This document shows, piece after piece, positions 1-11,465 of a stretch of DNA of 64,000 bases; the stretch's first letter is position 1, and the number at the start of each line of letters is the position of its first letter. Origin of the DNA: Rhinopomastus cyanomelas (lineage: Eukaryota; Chordata; Aves; Bucerotiformes; Rhinopomastidae). The notes under the pieces are model-generated. The model was given only the letters and a program-made list of their open reading frames with translations. It did not search any database and was not told the origin of the DNA. Location of the stretch: positions 124,440 to 188,439 of the forward strand of contig VXBP01010406.1 of assembly GCA_013400115.1 (NCBI GenBank), given 5' to 3'. The position numbers and the translations under genes were made by a program.

Positions 1-954
1 GATGTGTTGAGTAGTTTATATTTGAAACACTAGTCGTAGTGCAGCTAACCTAAGGAACAGGACATGACGGTACATTTTTTGCTTGGTTTCTCTAGTCGCA
101 GTTACTGCAGTGGAAGGGAAAGCTTCTTAAAAAAATCACTACTTATTTTAACATAAGTAAAGATTCCTGATTAATTGAAATCTAATCCCATTGAACTCGC
201 TGGCAACGTTTATCCTTGTTCCACCAGATTGCAGTTAGTCACTGTAAAACCCGCGGTTCAAAGCAAGATACTTTGGTTTCACTTCAACTACCAGTGTAAT
301 TATGAAGATGCAAAAAAAAACCAGCCTAACCCGAAGCTCTTGGTTTGAAACGGTGTCTAAAAATACCCGCACGCACCAGATAGTAATCGGTAATTATTGT
401 GGGAAGATCTGATTGGAAAAACCCACCACTCATCTCATTTTGGTGATTTTTTTTTTAAAAAAGAAAAGGTAGAAAAATATGAGCATTAATATTTCCATCA
501 GTGTTTGATGTATCAGGGGAAAGCAGGCCCTCAGTCAGCGAATACAGCTAAGTCTGTTTTGTGCTGTGGCAAATCCCATTGTGAAGAGGCTGTGAGTAAT
601 CACAAGTGACAGCGTAAGCACTTTCTGCTCAAAGTGATTTTGCAGAAAGCATTATTTTCTGAGAAAAGTACACATATGGCTGCCATGATGCTGGAAGAGC
701 ACTGGTCTGTCCGTTTATTAGCACTGCTGTTTGGAGAGGAAGTTTGCAAATAGTTTTCAGATTTAGCATCTTTTTCTCTGCGTTTCCCATTCCGTAAGAC
801 ATCCTTGAATTTATAGGAGCTGGACAGATAGGCAAGGGCAGGGTGAGTACTTCTGCCAAGGGAATTTTAGGACAGGAGCTGTACACCCCCTTCAGTGGCC
901 ACTTAGGAACTCAGACAGCAGCAAAAAGGATCTTCCTTGGTGGTGGAGCCAATG
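1..954. other. AT-rich non-coding stretch
   Basis: Single-copy-looking, AT-rich sequence with short A and T runs, for example around 445-470. I see no splice-flanked open frame, repeat tail or CpG cluster. It is probably intergenic or intronic. Confidence 0.6.
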
Positions 955-1066
955 CTGTAGTGATACATGATCGAGATGTTAGGTTTACTGGCTTTATTTG
1001 GATTTAGGTTGGACTGGATGATCTTGAAGGTCTTCTCCAACCTTATCATTACTGTGATACTGTGAT
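955..1066 (+). mobile_element. CR1 LINE fragment, 3' tail, ACTGTGAT-type
   Basis: This is the extreme 3' end of a CR1 LINE. CR1 is the dominant non-LTR retrotransposon of birds; copies are usually truncated at the 5' end and end in a short tandem 8-mer instead of poly(A). Here the typical 3' UTR words (GGACTGGATGATCTTGAAGG, then TCTCCAACCTTATCATT) are followed by ACTGTGAT repeated twice at 1051-1066. The same tail and 3' UTR occur at 22840-23202, 31570-31698 (minus) and 38307-38423, so these four form one subfamily. Weak similarity may extend left to about 930. Confidence 0.85.
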
Positions 1067-2838
1067 GTCAAACTCAAAGGGTAAGGAAAACCTTTAGAAA
1101 AACCTAGAGAAAGTGGGTTTTGTGCTCCTGCCAAAGACTGCACAAGATTCTGTTTGTTCATTTTGGTGTAGATACTCCCGGCCTCTCCGCTCCTTCTCAC
1201 TCTGCCCCTCTTCTCACCCTAAGCTGTTGTTCTTGTAGCAACACTCTCCTCCTCAACACACGCGGATGTCCTGTCCTGCCCACCGGTAATAATTGGACTG
1301 GAACGACAACCTGAGAAGGCCACCCCTTACACTCTTACAAAATAGGGATTTAAAGGGTGAATTTGCCCCTCGTAGCGTCTGCTTGCGTAACTAAAAGGTT
1401 TCATTTTTGTTCTGCTTGTTCTCCTTTTGCTCATATTGCTGACCCTGGCTCTCCAGTCTGAAGCTCCAGCTCTCGTTCCGAGCAGGAGGAGGTGCAGGTT
1501 TGGCTGGAACCTCTCCGCTTCAGCCAGTTACACACACAGAGTCAAGTTCTAGTACCGTGAGTTTTGCGAATTGCTTACCAGTGCCTCGCACTTACAGAAG
1601 TACTCAGAGGAGCTGTTCCCAAAGACTGGAGCCTCTCAGCTTCTCTTTATTCGGTTGGGGGCTGGAAATAAAGGGTTCCAGTGCTCACAGTTGTCGACTT
1701 CAAAACCAAAAGTCAATAGGAGCACAAGTGCAATTAAAAAGACAACCCTCGAGATGTTTATGTCACGGTTGATGGCCGCGTGTTTGGGATTGGCACGGTG
1801 GATCTGCACACCTACCGAAACCACCAATAGTTTGAAAACTGTTGGTGCTGAAGTTAACCCCTAAATCTGCAAATGAGGTGTCTGTATTTTTCTGGGTTAT
1901 CACAACGTGCCTTCTCCCTGAAGTGTGCCACAACAAAGCAGCCTTTGTTTTCCATGGCGGTACGTTCTTGGCAGGGGCGGTTAAAGTCATAGCAGGGTAG
2001 CTGAGCAGAGTCGGCTCTCTGTCCGTCGTGAACATAGAGCCAAATAATCCCAATTTCAAAATTTCATTACAAGCCTTAATCACAAATGAAATGTCTCAAA
2101 TACTTGTCCTGCTTCCAGTAACCTCTTTCACTTCTCAGAAAATTCCCCCCCTCCAAGGAGAGCGCAGCTTAAATACTGAGGGGGTCTGAGCAAAGCAGTA
2201 GTTCTCTACTACAGTGGAGACAATACTGTTCGTATTCAGGCATGAATTCCGGTGACATTTAGCAGAGTTAATTTTATCTTCCTGTGGTATTATGAATTTT
2301 GCCTCGTTCTGTTCACTCTGTTGCTTTCTCTAAAATGCTTCTCAAATTTCACTGGCACTAACCCATCGTTGGTGATTGCTGCCACATGCCTGTCTAGCAT
2401 GAAAACATCTTTATTACTTCAGAAAGTATATATTTAACAGCTTGGAGATATTTGCATCTGGCTTGGAATGATGGCAAGTAATACTCATATTGAGAGAGCT
2501 GTTCATTTGGGTTTAATGAGCATAAGCTGCAGCCTGCAGTCAAGGAACTACTTGAACTCAATAACGTCGCGAATGAATTGTCGTGGCGCTCAGATCTGTT
2601 CTGTCTGGGTAGTTTGATGTGCGCTGGTTAATAGGAGTGTGGGAAAATGTTCAGCCCTGGAAAATAAAAGGGAACTTCCTCAGTGCTGTTGGTGTCCTCT
2701 GTTTGCATCAGCTTCGGTTTTAAAGCAGCGAGCCTGTAGCTTCTCACTGCGATGACAAAACCGGAGCGGTACTTGTAGAGGCGTTTGTTGATGGGGTGTC
2801 CACAAAGAAGGGAGATCCTCCCTCTTCTACCATACGAG
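1067..2838. other. non-coding stretch, nothing recognised
   Basis: Moderately AT-rich sequence. Several overlapping frames of 60-106 codons are open between 1500 and 2083 on both strands, but they lack good splice sites, codon bias or familiar motifs, so I read them as chance. Confidence 0.55.
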
Positions 2839-3201
2839 TCACAGAATGTGGTGAGTTGGAAGGGACCTCCAAAGGTCCTCTAGTCTAATCCCCCCACAAC
2901 AAGCAGGGACAGTTCTAACTAGAATAGATTACCTGACCTTGAACGTCTCCAGGAGCTGGGTCTCCACCACCTCACTGGGCAGCCTGTTCCAGTGATCCAC
3001 CATCCTCAGATTGCAGAGCCTCACATCCAGCCTACATCTGTCCTTTTCTAGATAAAGCCACGACCTCTCGTCGTATCATTCCATGTGCTTGTGAACAGTT
3101 CTTCCCCAGCCATCTTTCCTGCCTTTCAGGTATTGAAAGGTGGCTGTGAGGGTCTCCCTCCGGAGTCTTCTCCTCTTCAGTCTGAACAACTTGAGTTCCC
3201 A
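2839..3201 (-). mobile_element. CR1 LINE 3' fragment (minus)
   Basis: Read on the minus strand this ends with the CR1 3' UTR words (AGGTCCCTTCC-like, seen on + as GGAAGGGACCTCC at 2858) and reaches back through the end of ORF2 (tracts reading HLQYLK-like and the conserved CTGGAACAGGCTGCCCAG segment, here inverted near 2980). ORF2 reading frames are broken. The 5' part is missing, as is usual for CR1 dead-on-arrival copies. It is fairly diverged, so not among the youngest copies in the window. Confidence 0.9.
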
Positions 3202-3293
3202 GCGGGGTAAAACTGTTTAATGACGCAACGCACGCCAAGAGAATTCACGTAGTGGTTGTTTTGCTAATGCTGATATCGTTTCTTCCCCTACAG

Positions 3294-3323
3294 GTATTTC
3301 TGTAACGAAGAAGACTCATACAT
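3294..3323 (+). other. candidate 30-nt internal microexon
   Basis: Good signals flank this block on both sides. Upstream are branchpoint-like TGCTAAT and GCTGAT (about 3262-3274), a pyrimidine tract and CTACAG ending at 3293. Downstream is the strong donor CAT|GTAAGTAAC at 3324. The length is a multiple of three. Two of three frames are open: one reads YFCNEEDSY and the other ISVTKKTHT; the third has a stop. I do not recognise either peptide. Such symmetric microexons are known from nervous-system genes, but function here is inference, and a chance pairing of signals cannot be ruled out without alignment. Confidence 0.35.
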
Positions 3324-3491
3324 GTAAGTAACATCTTTTGATTTGCTCTTGTCTTACAAGTGGAATCCGTGTCGGGCTGTGCTGTAGTGCTCAGGCTGCT
3401 GGGTGTTGGTCTGGTCCAAGACGTTCTGGTGGGTTTTTCACTGTAGGGTGGTTCCAGTGTCAGCGTGAGGTGTGATCTCGGTGCACGTGCA

Positions 3492-3527
3492 GTGTCTCTG
3501 TGTGTCAGTGTCTGTGTGTGTGCGCGT
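3492..3527. repeat. imperfect TG-rich microsatellite
   Basis: Short run of TGTG interrupted by CTC, CAG and CTG, ending in TGTGTGTGCGCG. It lies about 170 bp downstream of the candidate microexon. Impure, so probably not very polymorphic. Confidence 0.7.
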
Positions 3528-5761
3528 TCCGATGTGCGTTAGGTCAGAGGGTAGAATAAGGAAGTGGTGAAGAAAGGCAGAATTCCTCGTCCTGCTGTGC
3601 CTACCTCACAGCTGACTGATCTGTAGTGTGTCCATGAAGTATGGGTGAGCAGAGTGCTTATAGGTTTGTGTCTGTTAGAGAGGTGGTGTGATTCAAGAGA
3701 TAAAAACAGATTATTTAATTAAAAGTCTTCTGTCCCTTCTTATGCATTAATCTCTGAGGTAAACCTTCCTCTGCTTGTGCTTAAGGAGCTCTTGTGCAAA
3801 ATGAGGTTATTGTTTTGCTCTCAGCCACAGAAGCAAAGGCCTGAGAAATGGCAGCCTTAGCAATGGATGGAGATGTGTGCGTTTTCCTAGGATTTTAATT
3901 CATCCTGAACCCTCTTCAAAGACATCGTTAGTGTGGATCAGCTCCCACCTACTCTGCAGTAGACTACAAGTATAATTCCAAGGAAATGTCAGGATCTGTA
4001 GCTGTAGGAGCTGTGTTGAGGTTCTTCAGACACTCTGGAAGTCTGGGTAATGCCAGGAATTCTCCTTGCCCAGGATCTGAGAAAGGAGACAGCTGTAGCT
4101 GAGGGTGTCAGTGCCAGGAAAGCCCTCTAACAAAACAGGTTGTGCTGTGGGTTACCCACTGAGGTATGTTCACCACGCCTAGGGTTAAAGTGGTGCCATA
4201 AAGTGCTCACGTTAGTTGCCTTCTGATTTCGTTCCTGATTTTAAAACAATGATGTCATGCAAAACCTGACTTGAGATTATGAATTCTTGCTGCAGAGAGT
4301 CACAAAATGCAGTCACTTGATTTAATAATTTCAGCTAAGAAGCTGATCTGTGTGAGTTTGGGGGCAAATGTTCGATGTCACAGACACTCGGAACATGATG
4401 ATGGTCCTTCTGTGCTTAGGTGGGTTTGCTGCTTCGCGCGTTCTTAGAGTCAGATCTTCTTTGACTGAACGTGTATGGCAGCTACAGCTGGGTATCTGAG
4501 GGCACAGTTTGACCCTTAAATTTTTGGGTGACTATTTGAGCTCAGGCTCACTGAGATTGACGGTACAGGAGACTGAAGTCCTCTGTATCTGCAGGCCAGG
4601 TATTGTGCAGACAGCTTCCTTGCTCAGTCTTGCCCACGAGCTCAGCCCTGGCCTGGAGCAACCCCCCTCTCTAGAGGTGGTAGGTAATTCAGTGTGTTGA
4701 GTCTACAGCTCTGTCCTCGGCCGCTCTTGCGTAGAGGCTAATGACTGCGCTTGGTGGTTTGTAATGTTCCACCTGGAAATCAGCCCAAATCACTCTTGGT
4801 ATTTCATGTACAGCAGTGGCATGAGCTGACCTGCTAGATGAATCACATCTCCAGTTCCAGCGTTCGGTGTTCTTGGGAAGGAAGCTCAGGCAGTAACCAC
4901 AGCCCTACAGAGCATAGCACAGACCTCTTCAGCCGTGCCAGACTGGTGACGTGTTGTCAACACGTGCATCTCAGCGAGCGCTGTGCGAGTACCACCATTA
5001 TCAAAAGGCCGTGTCCATCAGCTCTCTTAGATGATGAGCTGCTGTTACCACTCTATGGCCTAGTTAAGGGAACAGAAATTAGGGTCTCCTGTGCTGAGAA
5101 CTGGGTTTGTGCTGTTCTAAGAGAACTGTCAGGGAGTCGTTTCCCTGTTTGTTAATCAGTTGTCATGTGACTGCTGAAGCATTAACAAGAAAAGTTCCCT
5201 GAATAATAGGAAGATAAGCTTGCCCATTAAGAAAGGATTAGAACAGAAGGAGCAATATGCTGTAATTGACGTGATGAAAATGCAGGCTGTGAGCGCTGGC
5301 AAATACGTATGAGGTCTCATTCAGTTTTAGCTCAAGTTCTTTTTCAATCCGCTCCTGTTGTGACAAATTCTCTCAGAGTAGGGATTAATGTAAATGGTGC
5401 ATCTTTGGCATTTCAGCATCACTCACGTTAAGGTTTGGGGGTTTTTTTCTCATTGCTTTCTAGTCTTGTTGAATAGAAGCAGCAGACATCAAAATTCACA
5501 GCTTTGGAATGACCTGGGTGGGGGCAGGTGACAAACACCCAAACGCAAAAAAACCCTACGATGCATTTGTGAATGACAAGGATCGAGTGGATCTAGAGTT
5601 TGCCTGTTGCTCTGTGTCAGTATGTAGGTAACATATCCAGACTAAGATGTGCAGAGAAGGATTTCTGCCAAGAAGCTTCAAGAAACGTTACCGTTGTGAA
5701 GCACCTACCCTATTGTTTAGAAATGTGGGTGACATGTTCTTACTCCTAGTTTACAGTTAGG

Positions 5762-5900
5762 ACTAGCCATCCCTGGACACGTTTAAAAGTCATGCAGCTA
5801 TGGAGTGTAGGGACAGAGTTTAGTTGTGGCCTTGGGACAGCAGGGTTAATGGGTGGACTTGCTGATATTGAAAGTCTTTTCCAACCTAAATGATTCTGTG
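5762..5900 (+). mobile_element. CR1 LINE 3' tail
   Basis: The segment reads CATCCCTGGACACGTTTAAA, then a decayed GGCCTTGGGACAGCAGGGTT, then the 3' UTR GGTGGACTTGCTGATATTGA and CTTTTCCAACCTAAATGATT with a single tail unit ATTCTGTG. Its 3' UTR matches the class seen inverted at 17836, 24086 and 41074. Confidence 0.8.
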
Positions 5901-6213
5901 TGAGGGTGTTGATTTGCTGTAGACTAGCACTTCTTTCCAATGACCTTTTAGATAAAAACCAGAAGGTCTGAAAGATCAGATGAATCCCTTTCAGATAATA
6001 ACAACAGTCCTTTTAATTGTGCAGGTGCTAGTCTATCTCCACTGCTCAGTTCTTCCTAGCTGTGTTGTTTGAGATGTGGGATATGTTTCGTCCCTTTGTT
6101 GGGATTAGTCTGTCACAAAACTGTTCTTTCAGCTGAATTGTCATTCTGAATCCAGCAGCGGTTCAGCGCTTGTGCTGAAGAGGTACAGGTCTTTCACGGT
6201 GTAGCTGTTGAAA
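5901..6213. other. short non-coding spacer
   Basis: About 310 bp between two CR1 pieces of opposite orientation. No feature seen. Confidence 0.5.
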
Positions 6214-6519
6214 TAATCATAGGGTGGCACGGACACTTCTCACCAGAGCCCCATCCAACCTGGCCTTGAACTCTTCCAGGGATGGAGCCGCCATAGCCCA
6301 CCTGGGCAGCCTGTTCCAGTGCCTCAGCACCCTCACAAGGGGAAATTTCTTCCTCAGATCTAGTTTAAATCTTCCATCTCGTAGCTTGAACCCATTCCTC
6401 CTTGTCCTGTCAATAAAGTCCCTCTTTCCTGTAGCCCCTCCAGGTACTGGAATGCTGCTGTAAGGTTCCCCCAGAGCCTTCTCTTTTCCAGGCTGAGCAG
6501 TCCCAGCTACTTCAGAGAG
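6214..6519 (-). mobile_element. CR1 LINE 3' fragment (minus), tail end partly deleted
   Basis: Inverted CR1 covering the end of ORF2 (CTGGGCAGCCTGTTCCAGTG near 6303 is the inverted conserved CR1 segment) and part of the 3' UTR. Compared with the sister copy at 25274, about 60 bp of the 3' UTR are missing between AATCATAG (6216) and CACTTCTCACC (about 6234), so this copy suffered an internal deletion after insertion. Confidence 0.9.
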
Positions 6520-7326
6520 GTCAGATTTTCATTCTTCTTGAATGAACCGATTTTATCCAAGTATCTGTTTCATGAGCTGCTTTTCCACACCCTCTCATGA
6601 TCAGGGTTTCACCATTACAAAACCTGCCCTTTTTAAACCAGGAGTGTCATAGTCTTCCAAGAAGCACTACAGGAGTAAATCTTGTCCTCCCCAAAAATGC
6701 AGTTTGTCCCTCAGTAGATTAAACAGGATCTTGAGGTAAAAATTCTTCCTTTCTGTCTTCTGGTAGAACCCTTGGGTTGACATGACAATTTGTTAGGTTA
6801 ACCATCACCTTATATGACTTTTGACTAGAAGTCCAAGTCCTCTTTTGTCTTCCACCCACTGTGGGACTTTTGGTGTTTCAGTTCTTTTTTGACTCAAATT
6901 TTTTAAATTATTATCATTCTGTATTTTGTGTTAATACTTGCAGTACAACCCTCTTCCTCTGACGTTTCTAGCTCTGAGTAGCAAACTGCTCACAGGGAAT
7001 AGTTCCTGTGATGCACAGGTGGAGCCATTTTAGAGATCTGGGCAGACATCACTGCATCAGTGGTAGTAAAGATCTGAAATTCTGGGGAACAGAAGGCTAC
7101 AAAGGACCGGGCATTTAGCACCTACTGACTCACTCCTAAGTGTGTCACTTCTGGCACCTTAAGTTTAACTCTTGCCATCGTTCATGCCGTGAGTTTGATG
7201 GCCTCCAGCAGATCCCTGGCGGTTCAGAACTACCACACAAATAGTTATAGGAGTAGGAACTGGGACCTTACTGGGGTGTGCAAACAGAGGTACACAGGTA
7301 TCACATTCAGCACCGCACGATTTATG

Positions 7327-7355
7327 TTCATTGCCTCACGAGTTGAGGCAATGAA
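7327..7355. repeat. perfect 12-bp inverted repeat (hairpin)
   Basis: TTCATTGCCTCA, a 5-nt spacer CGAGT, then TGAGGCAATGAA: both arms match fully. The right arm is followed by a second GCAATGAA, making a short direct repeat. The stem is too short for a microRNA precursor (about 22 pairs per arm are needed). Probably a mutational palindrome. Confidence 0.7.
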
Positions 7356-8504
7356 GCAATGAAGTTGCCTGAAGATCTACCCTGATGTAACAGAAAAGAC
7401 TTGTAGCAAAACTCTCTAGAGGTAGTTGTCCTTCATTTTGAACTTGGGACTGCTCTGCTTTTTGGTTATTCTAGAGCAATTCTCTTGAACCATTATGCCA
7501 GTAGGCATCTCTGTATGAGTTCCTTAATTCTGGGTGAAGTATTTCTTCCTGGCGTTGAAATTCTACTGTCAGTTTTTTCTGGGAGATAAATGTTTCCACA
7601 GCTAGGTGCTGATTTTAATGGCACCAACTCCTGCTGGCAGATTAAGTGGGAACTGCAAGCTTTTCATTTTTATCACTAAAGAAAAGCTTTTGCATGAAGA
7701 GCTGGCAGCACTGTTGGCAGAGCTTGGGAGCTACCGGAGATCCCACACCAAGCGTCTATCCCAACCCCTTTGCTCACTCCCACATCAAGCTCTGGGACTG
7801 TTTCTGCAGTCTTGCAGTATCTGTTGGTCTAGACAAGTATCTTGATTAGGTGATCTTCAGTGAGACCTTCAGGCTAAGTGGTCAATCATTACTTCAAGTC
7901 TACAGTGCAGTTGGAAGGTTTGACTATACTATAGGGAGGTCAACTTGACTGTGTTCCTTCTACTGTGTGTAGCAAGACCTCAGAAGCTGGAAAGACGAGG
8001 TTTAGGTGTCTCAGTAGATACCTGTGATCCTGACAAGCTCCAGGTCTTTGACTGGTGCTTGGAGTGCTGGATCTTCACTACTGCTACAAGACAGCTGGCT
8101 AAAATAGAGAGCATCCTGTTCTTCAGGCACAGGCACGCTCAATACTATCCTGAGCAGAGGTTCATTCCTAAATCATGTCCTTTATGTCTTTGCTGAGAAA
8201 AGGACATCACGTTTTAGAAACCACAGAGGCTGATTTGGGGCAGGAGACAGGTCCTCAGCCTCCCAGATGTCCAGGCACGATGCTATTCGTGTTAAACTTG
8301 GTTCACGAACGTTCTACGCGCACGTTAAGGTTGCAGCTTAACGGAACCCAGGACCTGGATTTCTCTTTCACCTTATATTTATAGCCACTGCTAAGGAATT
8401 CTTGAAGTTGGTTCATTGTTTTGCTTAATTCCATTAAAGGGAAAACAAATGTCTTCCTTTCCCTTTTGTCTGTTCTGATTTCTAATTGCTTGGTCTGTCT
8501 GCAG

Positions 8505-8552
8505 CGCGTGGTGCCGTCTGCTTCCCCTTGTGTGTTGTGTGTGCTGGCTGCA
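8505..8552 (+). other. candidate 48-nt internal exon
   Basis: A strong acceptor (branchpoint-like TTCTAAT at about 8480, then GGTCTGTCTGCAG ending at 8504) and a strong donor CA|GTAAGTAAA at 8553 bracket 48 nt. All three forward frames are open across it and the length is a multiple of three. Each frame is rich in hydrophobic residues and cysteine (for example RVVPSASPCVLCVLAA), which would suit a membrane segment, but T/G-rich DNA yields such peptides by chance. Nothing ties it to the 3294-3323 block except shared strand and compatible length. Confidence 0.3.
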
Positions 8553-10388
8553 GTAAGTAAACGACACTTTCCCCTCACAAACCAGGAGCCTGCAGAAAAC
8601 TGATGGTTAACAGGATCTGCTGTTAGCACCAGGGCCTAAAGAGAACAGGTGAAAACTAAACCCTGTCCCCTGAGGCCAATAAAATAGCTGTTTGGTCCCC
8701 TGCGTGGAACCTCCTAATAACTTTACTGGGCAGCCTTAAGATCCCTTGGGGGCTTCTCTGCAAGAGCACTCCCTCTCTTTGTTCAGATTGCTTATTAAAA
8801 ATGATTTTATAATGAAGTTGCCTCAAATAGCAGCTACTTTCCTACTTGTCCTTGAAGCACTGTTCGCCCTGGTGAAGAATCTGAAGACAACTATCTAGGG
8901 CTTTTCTTTTCCTCAAAACTTTTACTGAACTACTGCTACACTTGAGTTTTTTTAGTTTATTTTTTTCTTTGCTCCTTTGAGAAAGAAAACCTTTTCATCA
9001 GCAGCTAGCTATTGTACCCTCCTCTCCTTGTTGAAGGTATATTTGCAAAAAGTTTAGTCTGGGTGCCAGCATCAGTCAGTCCATCCATGCAGTTAGCCAG
9101 TGTCACACGAAACTCTGTGCCAGGGATTTGTTTGTTGCCTGAGAGAGATTGAATGTTGCCTTCTTGCTGCAGTGGCCCTGCATGTAGGGGGCGAAGATGA
9201 GGGTGTTGTCGAGTAACGAGGGCAGAATGGACCATGTTGAAAATCAGAAGATGTTTCTGGCTGCCTTAGGAAAAAGGACCCGGAGCAATAATGCTGTGCA
9301 TGAACGTGTGACTGTCGTGACTTGGACAGAAGGGTTTCCATGGATGCTCTGAGGTTCTTCATTGTAGGGCTACAGCAGTGGAACATTTTCCCTCTGAGAG
9401 TTCGGGTATTATTGGGAGAGACTGGCCCTTTTCCCATGTGGAAGCACACGGGGAGGATGTTTTGTTAACACAAGTCTTATGCCCCCACAGGATTGCTCTT
9501 CAGACGTGAGACAAATCTGGTGCCTCTAATCTTCTGTCAGCTGCCCAAAAGCTTGGCCTCTGCCTGGGCCCCAACCCTTTGGCACAGTTGGAAGGAACAG
9601 TCCATTTTCTCTAAGGCTGCTAGAACAGGCAATTAAATGCACTGCCGTGGAAGTCCCATGGGGAATGGTGGCTACTTGCTGCACTTGAGGCTAATGTCAA
9701 GGGCTCTTCCTGGCTTCTGTTCTGAGTGTATGGAGCAGCTTCTAACGACGTGGGGTTTGGGCTGTAACCATTAACTACAGACTTGTATTACTGTGAGATT
9801 TCAGGTGAACACCTTGAAATGGTTTATTCTGCGCCTTCATAGGAACGTGGCAGGTCGGGGACTTGCAGAGGTGTCAGGGATGCTCCTTGTGTCCTGTGCC
9901 AAACCCTCGGACACAGAAGGCCTGGGACCAACAGGGTTCCTGCTGGACGAGAAGTGCTTTGCTCAGCCCCTGATGTGTGTGCTGGTGTTTGTTATGGTTT
10001 GTGAGGTCTCCTGTCTTTAGGGCTCTGCCAACTGTTCTCTGAACTTCATGTTTCCAGCAGCCCATCACCATATTGGTGTGAGCACTGCTCACAGGAGGGG
10101 GCTGAATGTAAACCTCGACGCTTGTGACGCTCTGAGAGCAGCAGAAGTCAGAGTCGGCAAAGTCATGAAGTTAGTGGGGTGGGGTTTGCAGTTTTTCAGT
10201 GGCTCAGGCACTGGAAAACTGACAGATGAAACTTCTTCAGATGTGTTTTTGCATTCTGGATGTTTTTCAGTGCAAACAACGTGAAAATAAAGCAGGAGTG
10301 CAACTGCTCACCACTCTCTAATTCAATATGTGGGTCCCTATTTTGGCTCTGATTAGTCTTGAGTTCAGGCAGCTACGTACAGAGAAAC

Positions 10389-10540
10389 ATCATAGAATCA
10401 TCATGGCTGGAAAGGACCTCCAGGGTCCTCGAGTCCAACCTTTTCTCCTCGTGTCTAACCGCTAGACCATAGCCCTAAGCGCCGCGTCCACTCGTTCCTT
10501 AGACACCTCCAGGGATGGTGACATCCTCCACTGGAAGCCT
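10389..10540 (-). mobile_element. CR1 LINE 3' tail (minus)
   Basis: Starts (as the inverted 3' end) with TCATAGAATCATCATGGCTGG and continues through AAAGGACCTCCAGGGTCCTC. The middle part (CTAACCGCTAGACCATAGCC, about 10456) belongs to the same class as the copy at 13515. Only the 3' UTR is present. Confidence 0.85.
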
Positions 10541-11391
10541 TTTGACTGTGTATTTGCAATACTCCCTAGGAGATAATGATACTTAAGGCTTTCACAAAAT
10601 TCCATCAGTTTGAGTTGAACAGTTTCTCTAAGTCACCTCACTCTTTGTGAAGTAAGGTAATGTAAGGAAAGATTTACTCTGCGAAGGGATTGCTTCCAAA
10701 TACAGCAAAACTGGGGTGCAGAGTGGGGGGTTAAAGCTGAATTACAATTAGGAGTAAAACAGGCCTGGCTGACCATTTGTTTAAAGAGTAAAAATCAAAG
10801 TGTTTTTGGAAAATAGATGGTTTATTCCCGTGGACATCAGAGCTACCTTTTTTTCCACACACAGAGGAGAATCTGTCCTTAAGAGTTTTCTGCTCGCATC
10901 AACTTCTCTTCGTGACATCAATTTCTTTCCTGTGACACGATGCTGCATTTTTGTTGTGCTGAGGCTGAATTCTAATTATTCTAAAGCAAGCTCAGGCATG
11001 TGGACCTCTCCTAGCTTGGTGTCTGAACCAAAAAAAGCACATTTTATTATCTTGAGTTTCGAAAGCAGGGCTGACTCCATCATTCCTAATAGACTCATTT
11101 ATTTGACAGTGCATTGCTAGACCTGCACAGTTGCCGTTCTGAAACAGCCACTGAACCTGAAAACAGCTTTTTAATGCGTGTTGATGGCTAACCTTGTTAG
11201 GACTGCAAAAATGTTGGGAATTGCTGCAGCCTTTCTGTGAGAACATCAGCCTGGCATTCAAGCCTTGACCTCAGCTGGGAACAGTTTCAAGCAGGCAATA
11301 TATGAGACAACTGCTCGTGGTAGAGCAGGTAGTGCCGTTAACTCAATGCTGAATAGCTTGTTCTCAGTCTTGTGAATGAATGGGAATGAAT
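10541..11391. other. non-coding stretch, nothing recognised
   Basis: AT-rich. A 106-codon frame at 10800-11120 overlaps an 89-codon minus frame and has no motif or splice support. Confidence 0.5.
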
Positions 11392-11465
11392 AATCACAGG
11401 CTCATTAAGGTTGGAAGAGACACCCAAGATCACCGTGCCCAAGCATCAACCCAACCTCATGACCA
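11392..11465 (-). mobile_element. short CR1 LINE tail (minus), degraded
   Basis: AATCACAGGCTCATTAAGGT followed by TGGAAGAGACACCCAAGATCA and CAAGCATCAACCCAACC is the inverted terminal 3' UTR of a CR1. Only about 75 bp remain. Confidence 0.7.

Larger units (their letters stand above)
3202..5761. other. non-coding stretch with one candidate microexon
   Basis: CR1-free single-copy sequence of about 2.5 kb. It holds a TG-rich tract at about 3492-3527 and the candidate 30-nt exon listed separately. Apart from these I see no coding-like block. The 105-codon frame at 4838-5155 has no supporting splice signals. Confidence 0.5.
6520..10388. other. 3.9-kb CR1-free stretch
   Basis: One of the longer repeat-free runs upstream of the CpG island. 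It holds a perfect hairpin at 7327-7355 and a candidate 48-nt exon at 8505-8552 (listed separately). Frames of up to 118 codons on the minus strand around 9000-9450 have no splice support or recognisable motif. Confidence 0.5.
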
